Both the position numbers and the translations under genes were made by a program. Under the pieces are notes generated by a model, which had not been told where the DNA came from, did no database searches, and saw only the letters and a program-made list of their open reading frames with translations. A stretch of 64,000 bases of DNA, from positions 7,446,501-7,510,500 of the forward strand of contig NC_083387.1 of the NCBI RefSeq assembly GCF_031755915.1, written 5' to 3'. This stretch comes from Ziziphus jujuba (Eukaryota > Streptophyta > Magnoliopsida > Rosales > Rhamnaceae). Of the stretch, positions 11,426 through 22,810 are shown in pieces (positions within the stretch are counted from its first letter, which is position 1; each line of letters opens with the position of its first letter).

Positions 11426-11530
11426 ATAGATTTAGCGACAAGACATTAGGCGACACCGTGCGATACGTCGTTATTTATTTTGTGCGACGCATTTATTGCG
11501 TCAGTTATCAATGCGATTCTAGTAGTGTAT

Positions 11531-11898
11531 ATAAACATATGATCTGTCATTAATATACATCTATACATCACAAACTCCTAATTTAAATGTAAAGCACTTT
11601 ATTCAAATTTTGGATAACAATTAATCTCTTATTATTTTATTTATTTGGATTTGATCTCACATATATACAACCTAACTTATATAAGATCAACCTTATGATA
11701 AAACCATTAGGATTTTCTTCATTAACTATTGCATTTTTTCAAATAATAAAATTTAAGAATATATTTATAGTTTACCAAATTTTCCAAAATTTACTTTTTT
11801 TAAAATAAAATTTTAATATATTATTAAATCCATATTAAATTATTAATTAATTTTTAAATTTAAACCTTCAAAGAGAGAAGTGATTTTTTTTAAGCTAA

Positions 11899-11937
<39 letters not shown>

Positions 11938-14541
11938 GTAACTTTGTTAATTATTGTTATCATCATTTAGATGAAGATAACATTCAAACTCAAAATTATT
12001 ATTTGAGGAAACATAATTGAAGAAACATTCTATAAGAATAAAGGACAAAAATGTATAGAATTTTAGTTAGTTGACGTAGCGTTTAATGATCAACATTTAT
12101 TCAGCATGCCTAGATAGCTCATAGGAGCTAAATTACAATTTAGCAATCTTTTCTTTACATGTGCGCGGTCACGAGTTGGTACGTACGGCTCAAAATTCAA
12201 ATATTCCATCTTAAATTACCAAAAAAAAAAAAAAAAAAAAGTTATGCAGAGACATCTATTAATAGCTATCAGTCAAACTTTCAAATTTTAACCTTATTTA
12301 ACTAAAAGACATTGTGCAATAATACTAATAATAATTTAAAATTCAAGCTCTAATAGAGGAGAAAAACTACTATACTTGCATACATCTTATAAATATATAT
12401 ATATATATATATATTTGATTTTATGAGAACTATATCTCTCTTTGCGATGGAAGGGGAAAAAATTCAGTGGTTTTTGGCCACTTATTTCTACGTGGTTCTT
12501 CATAAATTTTTAACAAATGATAAATATTATTGGTATGATTTTAAAATGATTGATGAATTTAATGTTTTGTTTTTTAATTATAATATTTATCACATGTCAA
12601 CCAGTTTGTGAAGGAATAATGTAAAAATAGATGGTTGAAAAACCACCTTGCTTTATCCTTGATGAAAGACATATTAACGTTGTTGCAAGTGTTAAAAATT
12701 GTCACAATGGCAACTAGTTTCTAGCTTATTGTTTCGAGAAGAACAATTATATATATACACATATATTATATTAGCAGCCAAGTTCCTATCAAGTTTATTT
12801 GATGGTTTTATTATTAAGTTTTATTTTAATCATTTGATTGCTTTAAAAGTTTATATTTAAATATTCAATTAAGATTATTTTGGTCTCTAAAAAGTTTATG
12901 TTGCTGAAATAATATTATAATCAATCATTAAATTCATATTTAATCAATAATTAAATTTTAAATTTGAACTTTAATAAGATTCAAATATTAATAATAAAAA
13001 ATTAATATTAAAATTATTAAATTATCCTGATATTAAAATCATTATATCAATCTAACATAAATTTAATTCGTTATATTAATTATCATTTGTTCGGAAATAT
13101 ATTTGGAACCTAAGATGAGAAAATGTGTCATATGGCATATACAAAAGATAACACCTCAATTAGTGAAAATCTAGTTGGAGAAGAATGATAACTTTTATAA
13201 CTTATTAGGCCATTAAATGTCTAGAAGAAAATTAAATTTTCACCATATCAAAATTGTTTTGTATATGATATAATAGATATATAATAAAAGAGAAAAGAAA
13301 AGTGGAACAAAAAATGTTGGTTGGAAAAAGGAAGTGTATTGATTGCAATATGTGATACATGAAATGAAAATGAGGTAGTATGTATCGATAATTTGCAATG
13401 GAGCTGTCAAGTTGGACACAACAATATTCATATTACTGCAAGCGAGTCTTTTGGAATTTGATAGTCCAATTTCCGTTCAAAGAAATTCCATGGATGACCC
13501 GGCATTGTCATCACTTGTCTATTTCCCTACATTTAGTGAAAGGAAAAAAGCTTTATAAATTTGAGATTTAGACTTTTGAGGTAATCAATGAATTTTGGCC
13601 GACCGATCAGCATCCATAAATGCTATTTCATCCGTTTTTTTTGAATTCAATTGGTATGCAAGAAGTGCTGGATCTCTCACCGTGATTGTTGAACCTTTTT
13701 TCACCCAACATGGAAATCACGTTAAATTGATATACTTCCATGGGACCGACATATATAAGACCAAAAAAAATAAAGTAAATTTTTTTAGAAAAAATGTGTT
13801 GGTTTAGAAAAGAATGAGAAAGTTGGGGGAAAAAAAAATACAGATGTGTAAAAAAATATTAATATTTATATATACAAATCAAAGATGGATGGCAGTGATG
13901 AATAGTATGTCACACCTCTCACGTGGGATTTAGAATAAATTTCATGTAAATGAACGTATTTTGTAGTAGCTAGAAGTAGTTAATCAATAATTGCAACAGC
14001 TAGCTTTGAAATATGGTCAAAATCTAAGTGCAACATATATAATTGACAGTCCAAATTAGGAGTGTGGCACCTGGCATGGCTGACCGGGCAAATCCACCGT
14101 CCCTATCTATCTATATCTTCATTTCCCTCGATAATAATTAACCTATTTATGATGGTTACTCTCTCAACTAGCTTTCAATTAATTCTCTGTTTGTTTCTAA
14201 TTAATTTCAAAATATGTATATATATATATATATTTATATTCCCGTTTCCACTCCATTAGTTAACTCACAAAAATAATTTATATATTATCAAATTTTAGAT
14301 CCCGTACAACTATAATTTGATGATATGTATTCTTTAACGTGAACAAATAAATTAATTTTCTATTGGCAAAGTAAATAATACCCAATGTAAGGATTATCGC
14401 TGAATTATTAAAATTTGGTAATTAAATTTGATTAAGTAGTGTTAAGCAAGCATTTGAATGGTCTTTCATGTCACCTTGTTGGCCAATCGAACCCAACCCA
14501 CCGCTTTCGTTAGCAAGTGAGACCAATTACTAATTGACAGA

Positions 14542-14579
<38 letters not shown>

Positions 14580-17500
14580 AATGGGGCGGGTGTCGTACAT
14601 ACTTGTTGAATAAAATTCACTTTTTACTTCGCATTTTCAAAGTTCAAGTTACATATTTTCAAACCTAGGTCTTTCTATGCACGGTTAATGTATGTACGAG
14701 GTGGTCCACAGCGTTAATATTTTTTGATAATTTTTAAAAGTGAAAATTTCATTCAAGTCTTTAAAAGTTTGATGAAAATTTGTTAACATCTTTGAAATTT
14801 AAAAGTCATCAAGTTTTGAAAAATTATCATTTTTAGAGTTGATGTTTGAGTAAATTCATTTATTAAAACACTGTTGTACTCCTTAATTTCAAAATAAATA
14901 TTAAAATTTTATGTTATTTTCTTTTTATATAATTATAATTTATTTATAATTTTTTAAATTATATTGTTTATCAATATACAAATGAAAATATTTTTTGTAG
15001 TGTATGCTATTATAAAATAAATGATAAAATAATAATGTAATATATATTTTGACATATAAACTTTTCATAAAATGATTTTATGAAAAATCAACTCCAAGAA
15101 GTAAATGATAGTCATCAAAACTTCAAAGTAAAATATGATTTTTCGAATCTTGGAGGTGTTGATGGATTTTCATGACCTCCAATGTGTAGACAAAATTTTA
15201 ACATATTTAAAAATGCATTTGTTTCTTCAAAACCATCTTTGGGTTTCTCTTAAACCACTTTAAGTACGTAATCGTCCTTTTCTTTTTTATAGAACACAAA
15301 CAAACAACTATATCGCACTTTTTTGCTTCAAATTCTTCCCCCCATGTCTGTTAGCTGACGCAATTTAATTGCCCAATTAAATTCGTAACCTATCTATCTA
15401 TCTATATATATATATATATATATATCCCATATATTATATATATATATACACATTATTCATTGAGCCTAGCGTAATCTAATATCTTTCCAAAATTGTCATC
15501 AGATTATGCCAACAGTTCAAAATTCAATTAAGTCTAACTTATTCATCCAATGCCGGTTGTTATTAGCAAACATATTACCTTTTGCTGCGACTTGTTTGCA
15601 ACAGCAGATTCTTTCTTTAGAATATATTTTTAAAGCAACCAAACCAAGGAAGATTGGATACAAATTAGAGCTTGATCTGGAATATCTTTTGCTACAAACT
15701 AATCTTGTACCATTTTGTTAATTATTTGAAGGAAACTAAAAAAAAAAGGATAGATCAATCGACCACTTAAATTTATATATGTCTCTATCCGTATTAAAAA
15801 TTTTGTTGGTTCTCTGTTTTTAATTTGTATATTTAAAAAAGTAATAAAATATGATACTTTTAAATGTAAAGCCAATGAAGATTCCAACACAATAGAGCAG
15901 TAGTGAAGGTAAAAGCTTGTTGAATACAGAGCAAATTAGAAACACACATATGAGTGTCATCACGTTGTGTGAGTATAAAATATTTTTTGTACGCTTTGTC
16001 TTATATAAAATTATTAGTGTTTTTGTACACTTCGTGAAAACATACATACAGAGTTGGCTCATATGTTTTGGTTGGTCTGTTCCTTGTCTTTTTACACAAA
16101 AGCGAGAAAAAGATAAAGAGAAAAAAAAAAAAAAAAAAGACTTTCATCATATAACTGCAATCAGCTTCGGGAAGATACAAATTGTTTTGAATTTTATAAT
16201 AATATATTATTTTTCCCCTGTCCAATGAACTTGATTGCTGTGTGAAAATATATATGTGTGTGTACATATATATATATATATATATATTTTGTTTGGTTAG
16301 AAATAAAAGGAGATAGGCCAAAGATAAGGTAGTTGTACATGTGCGTGTAGTGTATATTATATATTACATATTATTTGGCTAGAGGAGAAAATTGAAATAG
16401 ATTTAAATGTAATGTGTATGGATATCCATATAGATATTTTGTCCGATCTTCTTCCATGGTATCCACCCCTCGTGACAAAGTTTTATGAGCACCTAAACAG
16501 CAATTCTTGATCTATAACTTTATGTTCCCCACCCTCCCAAATCAAAAACCTTGTTTTATGAGACTGATTTTGAGATGCTATTAAACAATTCGGATTGTCA
16601 GCATTGTACAAAATACAGAGACAGTCACTGATTTTATTACAAGTATTACTATTATTTGCATCAAATCAAACATATAATCTCCTCAGAAAGATTTCTGAAC
16701 TTGATTCTAATAATTCTGTAATCATTTGATATGGGCCATTAATTTTAGCTAGTAGTAGTGAAAACATTCTCAGAGATAAAAAAAACAAAAATAAAAATTG
16801 ACCGTTGAGCTTGATTTATGGCTTAAAACGATTAATTTTATGTTTCAGTAAAAGTCTCTATCGACTGCGTTCTAAATTAATTTTAGTACCAGTTCGTTAA
16901 GGCTCCTTCTCATTGGTTATAAATTAGGTACAGACAATATGGGATTTTTTTTTTTTTTTTTTTCTTTTGCTAAAAACTTTGCTCGTCCAGGATTTCTTGG
17001 CTGGTGTCAAATATCGAAATCATGGTACCATATTAAAAGCTTATCATATAATTTCCCTTCCCACATGATTTATATATATTTGGCATATCCAAATTTATAT
17101 TGGTGAGGTACTTTTTCTCTTTCTAATTGAGTAATGCATGAACGTTTGCTTCAAATAAACATGATGTGCGATTGCAAATTCAAGAGGGAAGTGATGGACT
17201 TTTGTAATTTATATTATTGGCAATGAAATGAATTAATAATAATAATAATATATAATTTGCAAACTAGTTTTATGATGATACTAGCAGTAGATATATAGCT
17301 AGGTAGGGCCCAGTGGCACTGCTTAAACCAAGGGGCTTTATTCCCTGAATTATTAAAAACAAAAGGTTCCTTTAACAACTATACACCATCCCTATGCGTG
17401 TCGTATTCAGTTAACGCATGCATTCCACAAAATGTTTATATTTTTGCATTTCATGCAAACCCATTGTGTGTAAAAAGCAAAGCTAGCTTCCACCTCTTAT

Positions 17501-18833
17501 GCACCCACTATTTTAAAAGCAACCTTGTTTTTTAATATCTATCTAAAATATATTACAACATAAAGACCTTTTGCTTGTAATACCTTTTTTGCATTAGAAT
17601 CATTGGGCTCCATGACCGAGAAATTAATAAAAGGAGACAGCATTGTCCAATGTAATTGTTCGCTGTGTTTTCTTCTTTAATTAATATGAATATTAATATA
17701 TTCTTTACTCTAAATATTATTTTGTAAAACGTATTTAATTTACATATTGAATAGTTGTCATCTGTTGCTTTTATTGGTCCATTTGCTTATCCTCTACTTA
17801 CTCCACTACATATAGAAAGTAAAACTATTAATTTATATAACATAAAAATAAATACTCAATTTAAAAAATATGTATATTGTAGAATTAACTAATTAGTGAG
17901 ATAGTTTAATTAAGTACTAGAGAGAGAGAGAGAGAGATAATTTTTTTTTTTTGGGGTAAAGGGGAGAGAGAGAGGTTTTTAGTTGTATAGTTTAAACGCC
18001 ATGGATGGTGGAGTTGAATTAATTAATTAACGAGGTAAAAAGCAATATTATATTTTATAATATAGTAATGAATTAATTAATTAACGAGGTGAAAGCAATA
18101 TTATATTTTATAATATAGTACACCATTTTGCTTTCCTTTTGTTTTTATTCATTATTAAATTTGAAAGGAAAAATTGAATTATACATTAGTCGGGTCAGTG
18201 TATTGTCCAAAACCAGAGGTCCTGAAACCAGGGGCGTATGCACCCTGAAACCCAATATATGAAGGAATTCATGTCCCCATCTGTATGATTCATTAGCATT
18301 GCTCTTTCTCACAAGTAACTCGTACTTCCACCCCCATAATTTTGATCATCCTACAAGATATCAATTCTAGTCAACTATTTTTTATTTTCTTTAAAAAATT
18401 TTAAAAAGAAAAAGACCTTTCACAGCCTTGTTCAACGAACATAATCTGGTCAACTTTGTTCACTTTAATAGTCGTAAAATTATTAATTTCCATTCAATCT
18501 ATAAGTTTTTGTTTCCACAGCAAAGGCAAGGCAAGGATGGCTTACTTGTAAAGGAAAACTATAATATAAAATTATAAATGCAAAGAAAATAAAAATTGGT
18601 TATGCGAAAACGTAACCCGATTCTAGAATTTTAGTCAAAGCTCGAACTTAATGGTGATGGAAAGGACATGAAAGGCCCATCTTCCTAACCATTCTAGATT
18701 TTCAAAGCCCAACAACTGTTCAGTCCTAAAATGACCTAAAATGATATTATGGATCTCGGCGATCAAAAATTGGATTAGGCCCAGCCCTCTGTTCCTTCTT
18801 CATCAAACTCAACTTAGAGAAAGTCCGTTGCCT
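11531..18833. other. long AT-rich intergenic region, no gene recognised
   Basis: Contains many (AT)n runs (for example 11904-11931, 14545-14571, 15408-15424, 16267-16287), an (AG)n run at 17920-17937 and poly-A/T tracts. Open frames are short and overlap low-complexity DNA. Mixed-composition islands (13440-13760, 14060-14130, 17280-17420) could be promoter or old transposon pieces. I found no coding exon, tRNA or transposon termini that I could defend. Confidence 0.55.
18015..18120. repeat. 54-bp tandem duplication
   Basis: A unit beginning TGAATTAATTAATTAACGAG and ending TATAATATAGTA occurs twice in tandem with a 54-bp period. The second copy differs by AAAAAGC versus GAAAGC. Confidence 0.9.
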
Positions 18834-18842
18834 TAAAAAAGG

Positions 18843-19650
18843 AAGGCAAATCTGGCCCAATACCCCTCGTTTGGAGGGCTTAACGAAATATACCCATACT
18901 CTCTCAAAATTTTTTTATTTACCCTTTCATATCTATTTTGTCCCTAATAAAAATTAAAAATGACTTAGATGTCCTCTTTTTTTTTTCTTTCGAGAAACCC
19001 ACGCCGCAATCCCCCATATACCTGCACTCTTTCTTCTTCCTTCCCTCTTCCCTGCACTCAAGATCATCAAGGAGATCTGTCTTGGTGGAACACTGCATGG
19101 AAAAGAAAACACTTTACAAAACTATCAAATCCCAATAACAAAGGGTGTAGCTTTTTCTTTTTTTATTTATTTACTTTTTTGCTTTTACTTTCAACTGTGG
19201 ATTTTTGGCTTTTAGAATCGGAGTCATTTCAAGGAAAAAGGCCAGTTACTCTGATTACTAATTTTTTTTCATGTCCGTGATCACTGATCATATATAATTT
19301 TTTCGTTTAAAATATTATTATGAATGGATGGGTTATTGTAAGTTGTTTTCCAAAAACAAAAGAAAGAAATAAAACAAAGAGAAGAAAAGAGAATGATTGT
19401 TGAGCCTCGGATGCTTCCTCCACTCGTCCCTCCTCTTGGTGAACTCTCCCCGATCATCCCAAGCGGCTTCGCCATTATCCCTCCCTTCCTCTTTCTCTTT
19501 TCTTCGCAAGGGAAAAAATGGAATAGCTTTCACTTTTAATTTTTTATTTGGTATTTGAAAAGGATAACTTGGTAATATTAAAAAAAAATTTAAAACAACG
19601 TGGGTAGATTTCGTTAAGACGCCTGAAACAGGAATATTGGGCCAAATTCT
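18843..19650. mobile_element. short non-autonomous MULE-like element, candidate Pack-MULE
   Basis: Inverted ends of about 50 bp or more: the left has GGCCCAATACC...CTTAACGAAATATACCCA and the right, read inward, has GGCCCAATATTCC...CTTAACGAAATCTACCCA. Flanks are TAAAAAAGG (18834-18842) and TCAAAAAGG (19651-19659), a 9-bp direct duplication with one mismatch, as expected for Mutator-like elements. Inside, on the minus strand, lies a short GC-richer fragment resembling a mitochondrial complex I gene. No transposase is present. Exact ends are uncertain by a few bases because of the A-rich flank. Confidence 0.6.
19392..19475 (-). pseudogene. captured fragment resembling NADH dehydrogenase B12 subunit (NDUFB3 type)
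   Basis: From the ATG at 19475 the read gives MAKPLGMIGE and then, after a frame change, FTKRRDEWRKHPRLNN. From memory, the plant complex I B12 subunit begins MAKPLGTTGEFFRRRDEWRKHPMLSNQ-like, so both halves match in order once the frameshift is allowed. Only about 28 codons are present; the membrane segment that follows in the real protein is missing and low-complexity T-rich sequence takes its place. The preceding 40 bp (GA-rich on the minus strand) could be its 5' leader. It lies inside a MULE-like element, so gene-fragment capture is the likely origin. It cannot encode a working subunit. Confidence 0.55.
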
Positions 19651-19749
19651 TCAAAAAGGAACTTAAGAGACTCTGAATATCTGGGGGCTAAAATTTCGAT
19701 GATGATTTTGCAAGATTGCTTGTTGTGGGGGTCTGGGAGTTAAAAGGGG

Positions 19750-20885
19750 GTTTTTTTTCGATAAATAGCTACTTACAACTCCATTTTAGAAAAATAGCAA
19801 AATATTTTTTTTTTTTAAAACTAACCACCTTGGGACAAAAATATCCTTGATAAGATTGAAAATTATGCAAAAGTTTTTTTTCTTTTACCCTTTCCTTTCT
19901 TCCTCTACACAGCCGTTTGTGAGGTTTCTACACAGCCGTTCGTGAGGTTTCTCTAAGGTCACTCTTTGCATCTCATCGCCTCTCACTCTCATTTTTTTGT
20001 ATTTTCTCATATCTCAAACTAAACTCAGGTAAAAATTTTATCTTTTTTCTTATTAGATGAAAGTAAGGAAATATGTGTTTTTTTTTGTTTTTTCTCTTTC
20101 TCTTTTTTCTTGTATTTTTTATTAGTTTAGGATTTTTTAAGCTTTTTATTTAATATGGGTATGCAAGAAATTAATTTATGAGCTGTTATATGTAATTTTA
20201 AATATACTTAGGTGGCATATGGTTTGAAAATGGGAGAAATTTTGTGTAAAACTGAAAAATTGCGAAAAACAGTAAAAACGGAGGAAATTTGGCGAAAAAG
20301 ATGAACTTCCGCCAATTTCCTCCAGTTTGTCAGTTTTCGCAAAATTTCCGCCAATTTTTCGCCAATTTTCCACCAATTTTCCACCAGTTTTCCGCCATTT
20401 TTCTTCTTCGGCAAACTAACTGACGAAAATGTGGACCTTCTATAGAAATTTGCAAGCTAATTTTGATTTTTCAGAAACTTGTCTCTCTGCTCAAAGATGA
20501 AAATCAAACAACATCACATCGCATGGGCAAGGGGAGGGAGAACAATTTTCCAAAAACTGGTTCTTCTATGACACCGGCGAATAGGAGAACAATTTTGCTT
20601 GAAGTGAAAATGGCGCTGGTCTGTTTCTAAAGGGAAAGGGAAAGCTTAGCTTTGTTTTTATGCCCTAGTTCTGTTTCGAAAGGAAAAGGGAATGGAGGAA
20701 AAAAAAAACCAAAAACAACAAACTAAAAGAAAGTTGCATTTCGATATAGAAAATAGACCAAAAAAAAAAATACAAAGGGTATTTTGGTCCTGTTGTACTA
20801 AAAGTTGGCTATTTTGAAAAAAAAAAAAACATTTTGCTAGTTTTCTAAAATGGAATTGTAATATGGTTATTTTTCGAAAAAACCC
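19750..20885. mobile_element. non-autonomous MULE (element A), 9-bp target duplication
   Basis: Ends are GGTTTTTTTTCGATAAATAG and, read inward from the right, GGGTTTTTTCGAAAAATAAC, with homology continuing through CATTTTAGAAAA-TAGCAAAAT. A perfect 9-bp direct duplication TTAAAAGGG flanks it (19741-19749 and 20886-20894). The left arm shares the element B terminal sequence closely, including CACAGCCGTTCGTGAGGTTT, the TCTTTGCATCTCATCGCC leader-like stretch and the TTTTCCGCCA repeat zone. It is therefore a deletion derivative or sibling of element B without a transposase. A 22-bp tandem repeat (CTACACAGCCGT-TGTGAGGTTT) lies at 19905-19950. Confidence 0.88.
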
Positions 20886-20934
20886 TTAAAAGGGAAGCAA
20901 TAAGGCTACCATTTGGGCTGAATTCAGATAACAA

Positions 20935-21870
20935 GGGTTTTTTCGATAACTAGCCACTTTACAATTGCATTTTAGAAAAATAACAAATTTTTTTATTTTT
21001 TTAAAAACTAACCAATATTTTACCCGTTTGGACTAAAGTACCCTTATCTACAAAAGCTTTCCTTTCTTCTACACAGCCGTTCGTTCGTGGGGGTGGGGTT
21101 TATACAAAACTGTTCTTGGGGTTTCTCTAAACTCTTTGCATCTCATCGCCTCTCACTCTCATTTTTTTGTATTTTCTCAGATCTCAAACTAAAATCAGGT
21201 AAAAAATTTATCTTTTTTCTTATTAGATGAAAGTAAGGAAATATGTATTTTTTTTGTTTTTTCTCTTTCTATTTTTTCTTGTAAGTTTTATTAGTTTATG
21301 GTTTTTTAAGCTTTTTATTTGATATGGGTATGCAAGAAATTGATTTATGAGATGTTCTATGTGATTTTAAAGATACTTTAGGTGGCATATGGTTTGAAAA
21401 TGGGAGAAATTTTGTGTAAAACTGAAAAATCGCGAAAAACAGTAAAAACGGAGGAAATTTGGCGAAAAAGATGAATTTCCGCCAATTTCCTCCAGTTTGT
21501 CAGTTTTCACAAATTTCCGCCAGTTTTCCGCCAGTTTTTCGCCATTTTTCCGCCAGTTTTCCATCAGTTTTCCGCCAGTTTTCCGCCAGTAGGAAAAAGC
21601 TATATTTGGCTAAAAAAAAAAAACAGAATCAACTTTTTTAATACAGTTAATATGTTTGTTTAATATTATTCAAAATTTTATATATTTATTGATTTAGTTT
21701 AACGTTATTCATTTAATTTTGTAGTTAAATGGAAGATGATGACATTGTAATTGCGGTTTTATACAATGGAACATTGGTACAAAATGATAGTGGTGATTGG
21801 GAATATCGAAATGGTAAAAATGTAATGGTTTATGTCGGCAAGAGATGCACAAAATCAGAGTTAGAGGACT
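20935..21870 (+). repeat. left terminal inverted repeat of MULE element B
   Basis: Inversely homologous to 25238-26134. It includes an untranslated-exon-like stretch (TCTTTGCATCTCATCGCC), a possible intron, the 11-bp repeat zone and the first ~47 codons of the transposase. Homology stops at about 21870, just after codons for KSELED. Confidence 0.85.
21471..21595. repeat. 11-bp tandem repeats (TTTTCCGCCAG) in left TIR
   Basis: A run of 11-bp units, mostly TTTTCCGCCAG with variants TTTTTCGCCA and TTTTCCATCAG, about nine in a row. The inverse copies are in the right arm at 25518-25612 and related copies lie in element A at 20310-20400. Regular spacing near one helical turn fits a protein-binding array. 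Confidence 0.85.
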
Positions 21871-22001
21871 GTGGCATATTTACACTCAAGACCATCGAAT
21901 TCTTACATGCTAGATTACCATTGACATTCACACAAGATAACATGGAGTTCTTTAGGAAGAAGTATGCATATGAGGTTTACAACAAAGAACTTAGCATATG
22001 A
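21729..22001 (+). pseudogene. left-arm partial copy of the MULE transposase start
   Basis: A 90-codon open frame. Residues 1 to about 47 (MEDDDIVIAVLYNGTLVQND onwards, through TKSELED) are the same as the N-terminus encoded in inverse orientation at 25238-25378. The remaining ~43 residues (CGIFTLKTIE...) are unrelated to the transposase. It exists because the inverted repeat includes coding sequence. At 21807-21809 it keeps the codon CGA where the gene-linked copy has TGA. The frame is open, but no domain supports an independent function. Confidence 0.7.
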
Positions 22002-22238
22002 GCTGCATGGTGATGCTTTTTTCTTTCCTTTTTTCATGTTTATAGATGCATATTATTTATTATATTTGACTTTTAATTGTAAATATAATGGTGGCTTATA
22101 ATGTTCATTTAACAAAGATAACAATGTGGTATTGATGTAATGATAAGTAATTGACCTTATAGGAAATGTGCCATGTTTATTTATTATAATTCCGTTATGC
22201 ACAAACGCCTTAAGAGCTCAATTGCAAATTTTAAAAAA

Positions 22239-22495
22239 TTTTCCGCTTGTCGAAAATATTTCCTATAGACCGAAAAATTTTCCTACTGGAGGAAAAATGG
22301 AGGAAAAACGTTCCTCCAGTCGGAAATCCCATATGAAGAAAAATTGAAGCCTCTTGATAAATTTCCGCCAGGTGGAAAAATTTTCCTCCAAGCGGAAATA
22401 GTTTTCCTCCTGTTGGAAAACATTTCCTCCAAGCGGAAATTGTTGAATAATTTTTACTCCTATTAGAAACTAATTTCCTCCACTTGGAAAATCAA
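22239..22495. repeat. cluster of short palindromic units (TTTCCTCCA..GGAAA) inside MULE element B
   Basis: At least seven imperfect palindromes of about 17-19 bp recur at intervals of roughly 20-45 bp, such as TTTCCGCCAGGTGGAAA, TTTTCCTCCAAGCGGAAA, TTTCCTCCAAGCGGAAA and TTTCCTCCACTTGGAAA. The half-site TTTCC(G/T)CCA equals the core of the 11-bp repeats in the arms. The cluster sits just beyond the 3' end of the transposase gene. A role as internal binding sites is inferred. Confidence 0.75.
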
Positions 22496-22810
22496 TTTCT
22501 AATAGATTATATAAGTTAATAGTAGGATAAAAAAAATTGGGAGTGGAGACAAATATTATATAAGATGAAGATGGAATTAACAAAAAATGTAGTGACATTT
22601 AAAATCAATAACCATTTTAAATAAAAATAAAATTGATATATGTTTGTTTTTATTTTCAAAATCATTTGGACATTTCATAAAATGATATGTAAACTAAAGA
22701 TTGAAAATCAATTCCAGAAAGCATCTTTTCATTTAAGATTAAATTCAAAAAAAAAAAGATATGAAATAATTATCAAAACATATTAAACCATAACACTAAA
22801 TTAAAACTTT

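Larger units (their letters stand above)
4989..11527. mobile_element. non-autonomous CACTA (En/Spm) DNA transposon with internal tandem array
   Basis: The left end is CACTACTCGAAAATTG and the right end, read inward, is CACTACTAGAATCGC. These match the CACTACT-GAA terminal inverted repeat of plant CACTA elements. A perfect 3-bp target duplication TAT flanks it (4986-4988 and 11528-11530). The element is 6539 bp. Both subterminal zones are full of the motif GCGACGC/GCGTCGC, the arrangement expected of transposase-binding subterminal repeats in this superfamily. No transposase coding region is recognisable, so it must have been moved in trans. Most of the interior is a ~240-bp tandem array (5302-9738), followed by a unique 1.3-kb stretch and a block of ~28-bp repeats near the right end. 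Confidence 0.88.

Noticed and set aside
15820..16321. Overlapping ~100-codon open frames on both strands
   Set aside because: They run through A/T homopolymers and an (AT)n repeat, giving Tyr/Ile and Lys/Phe runs; not coding.
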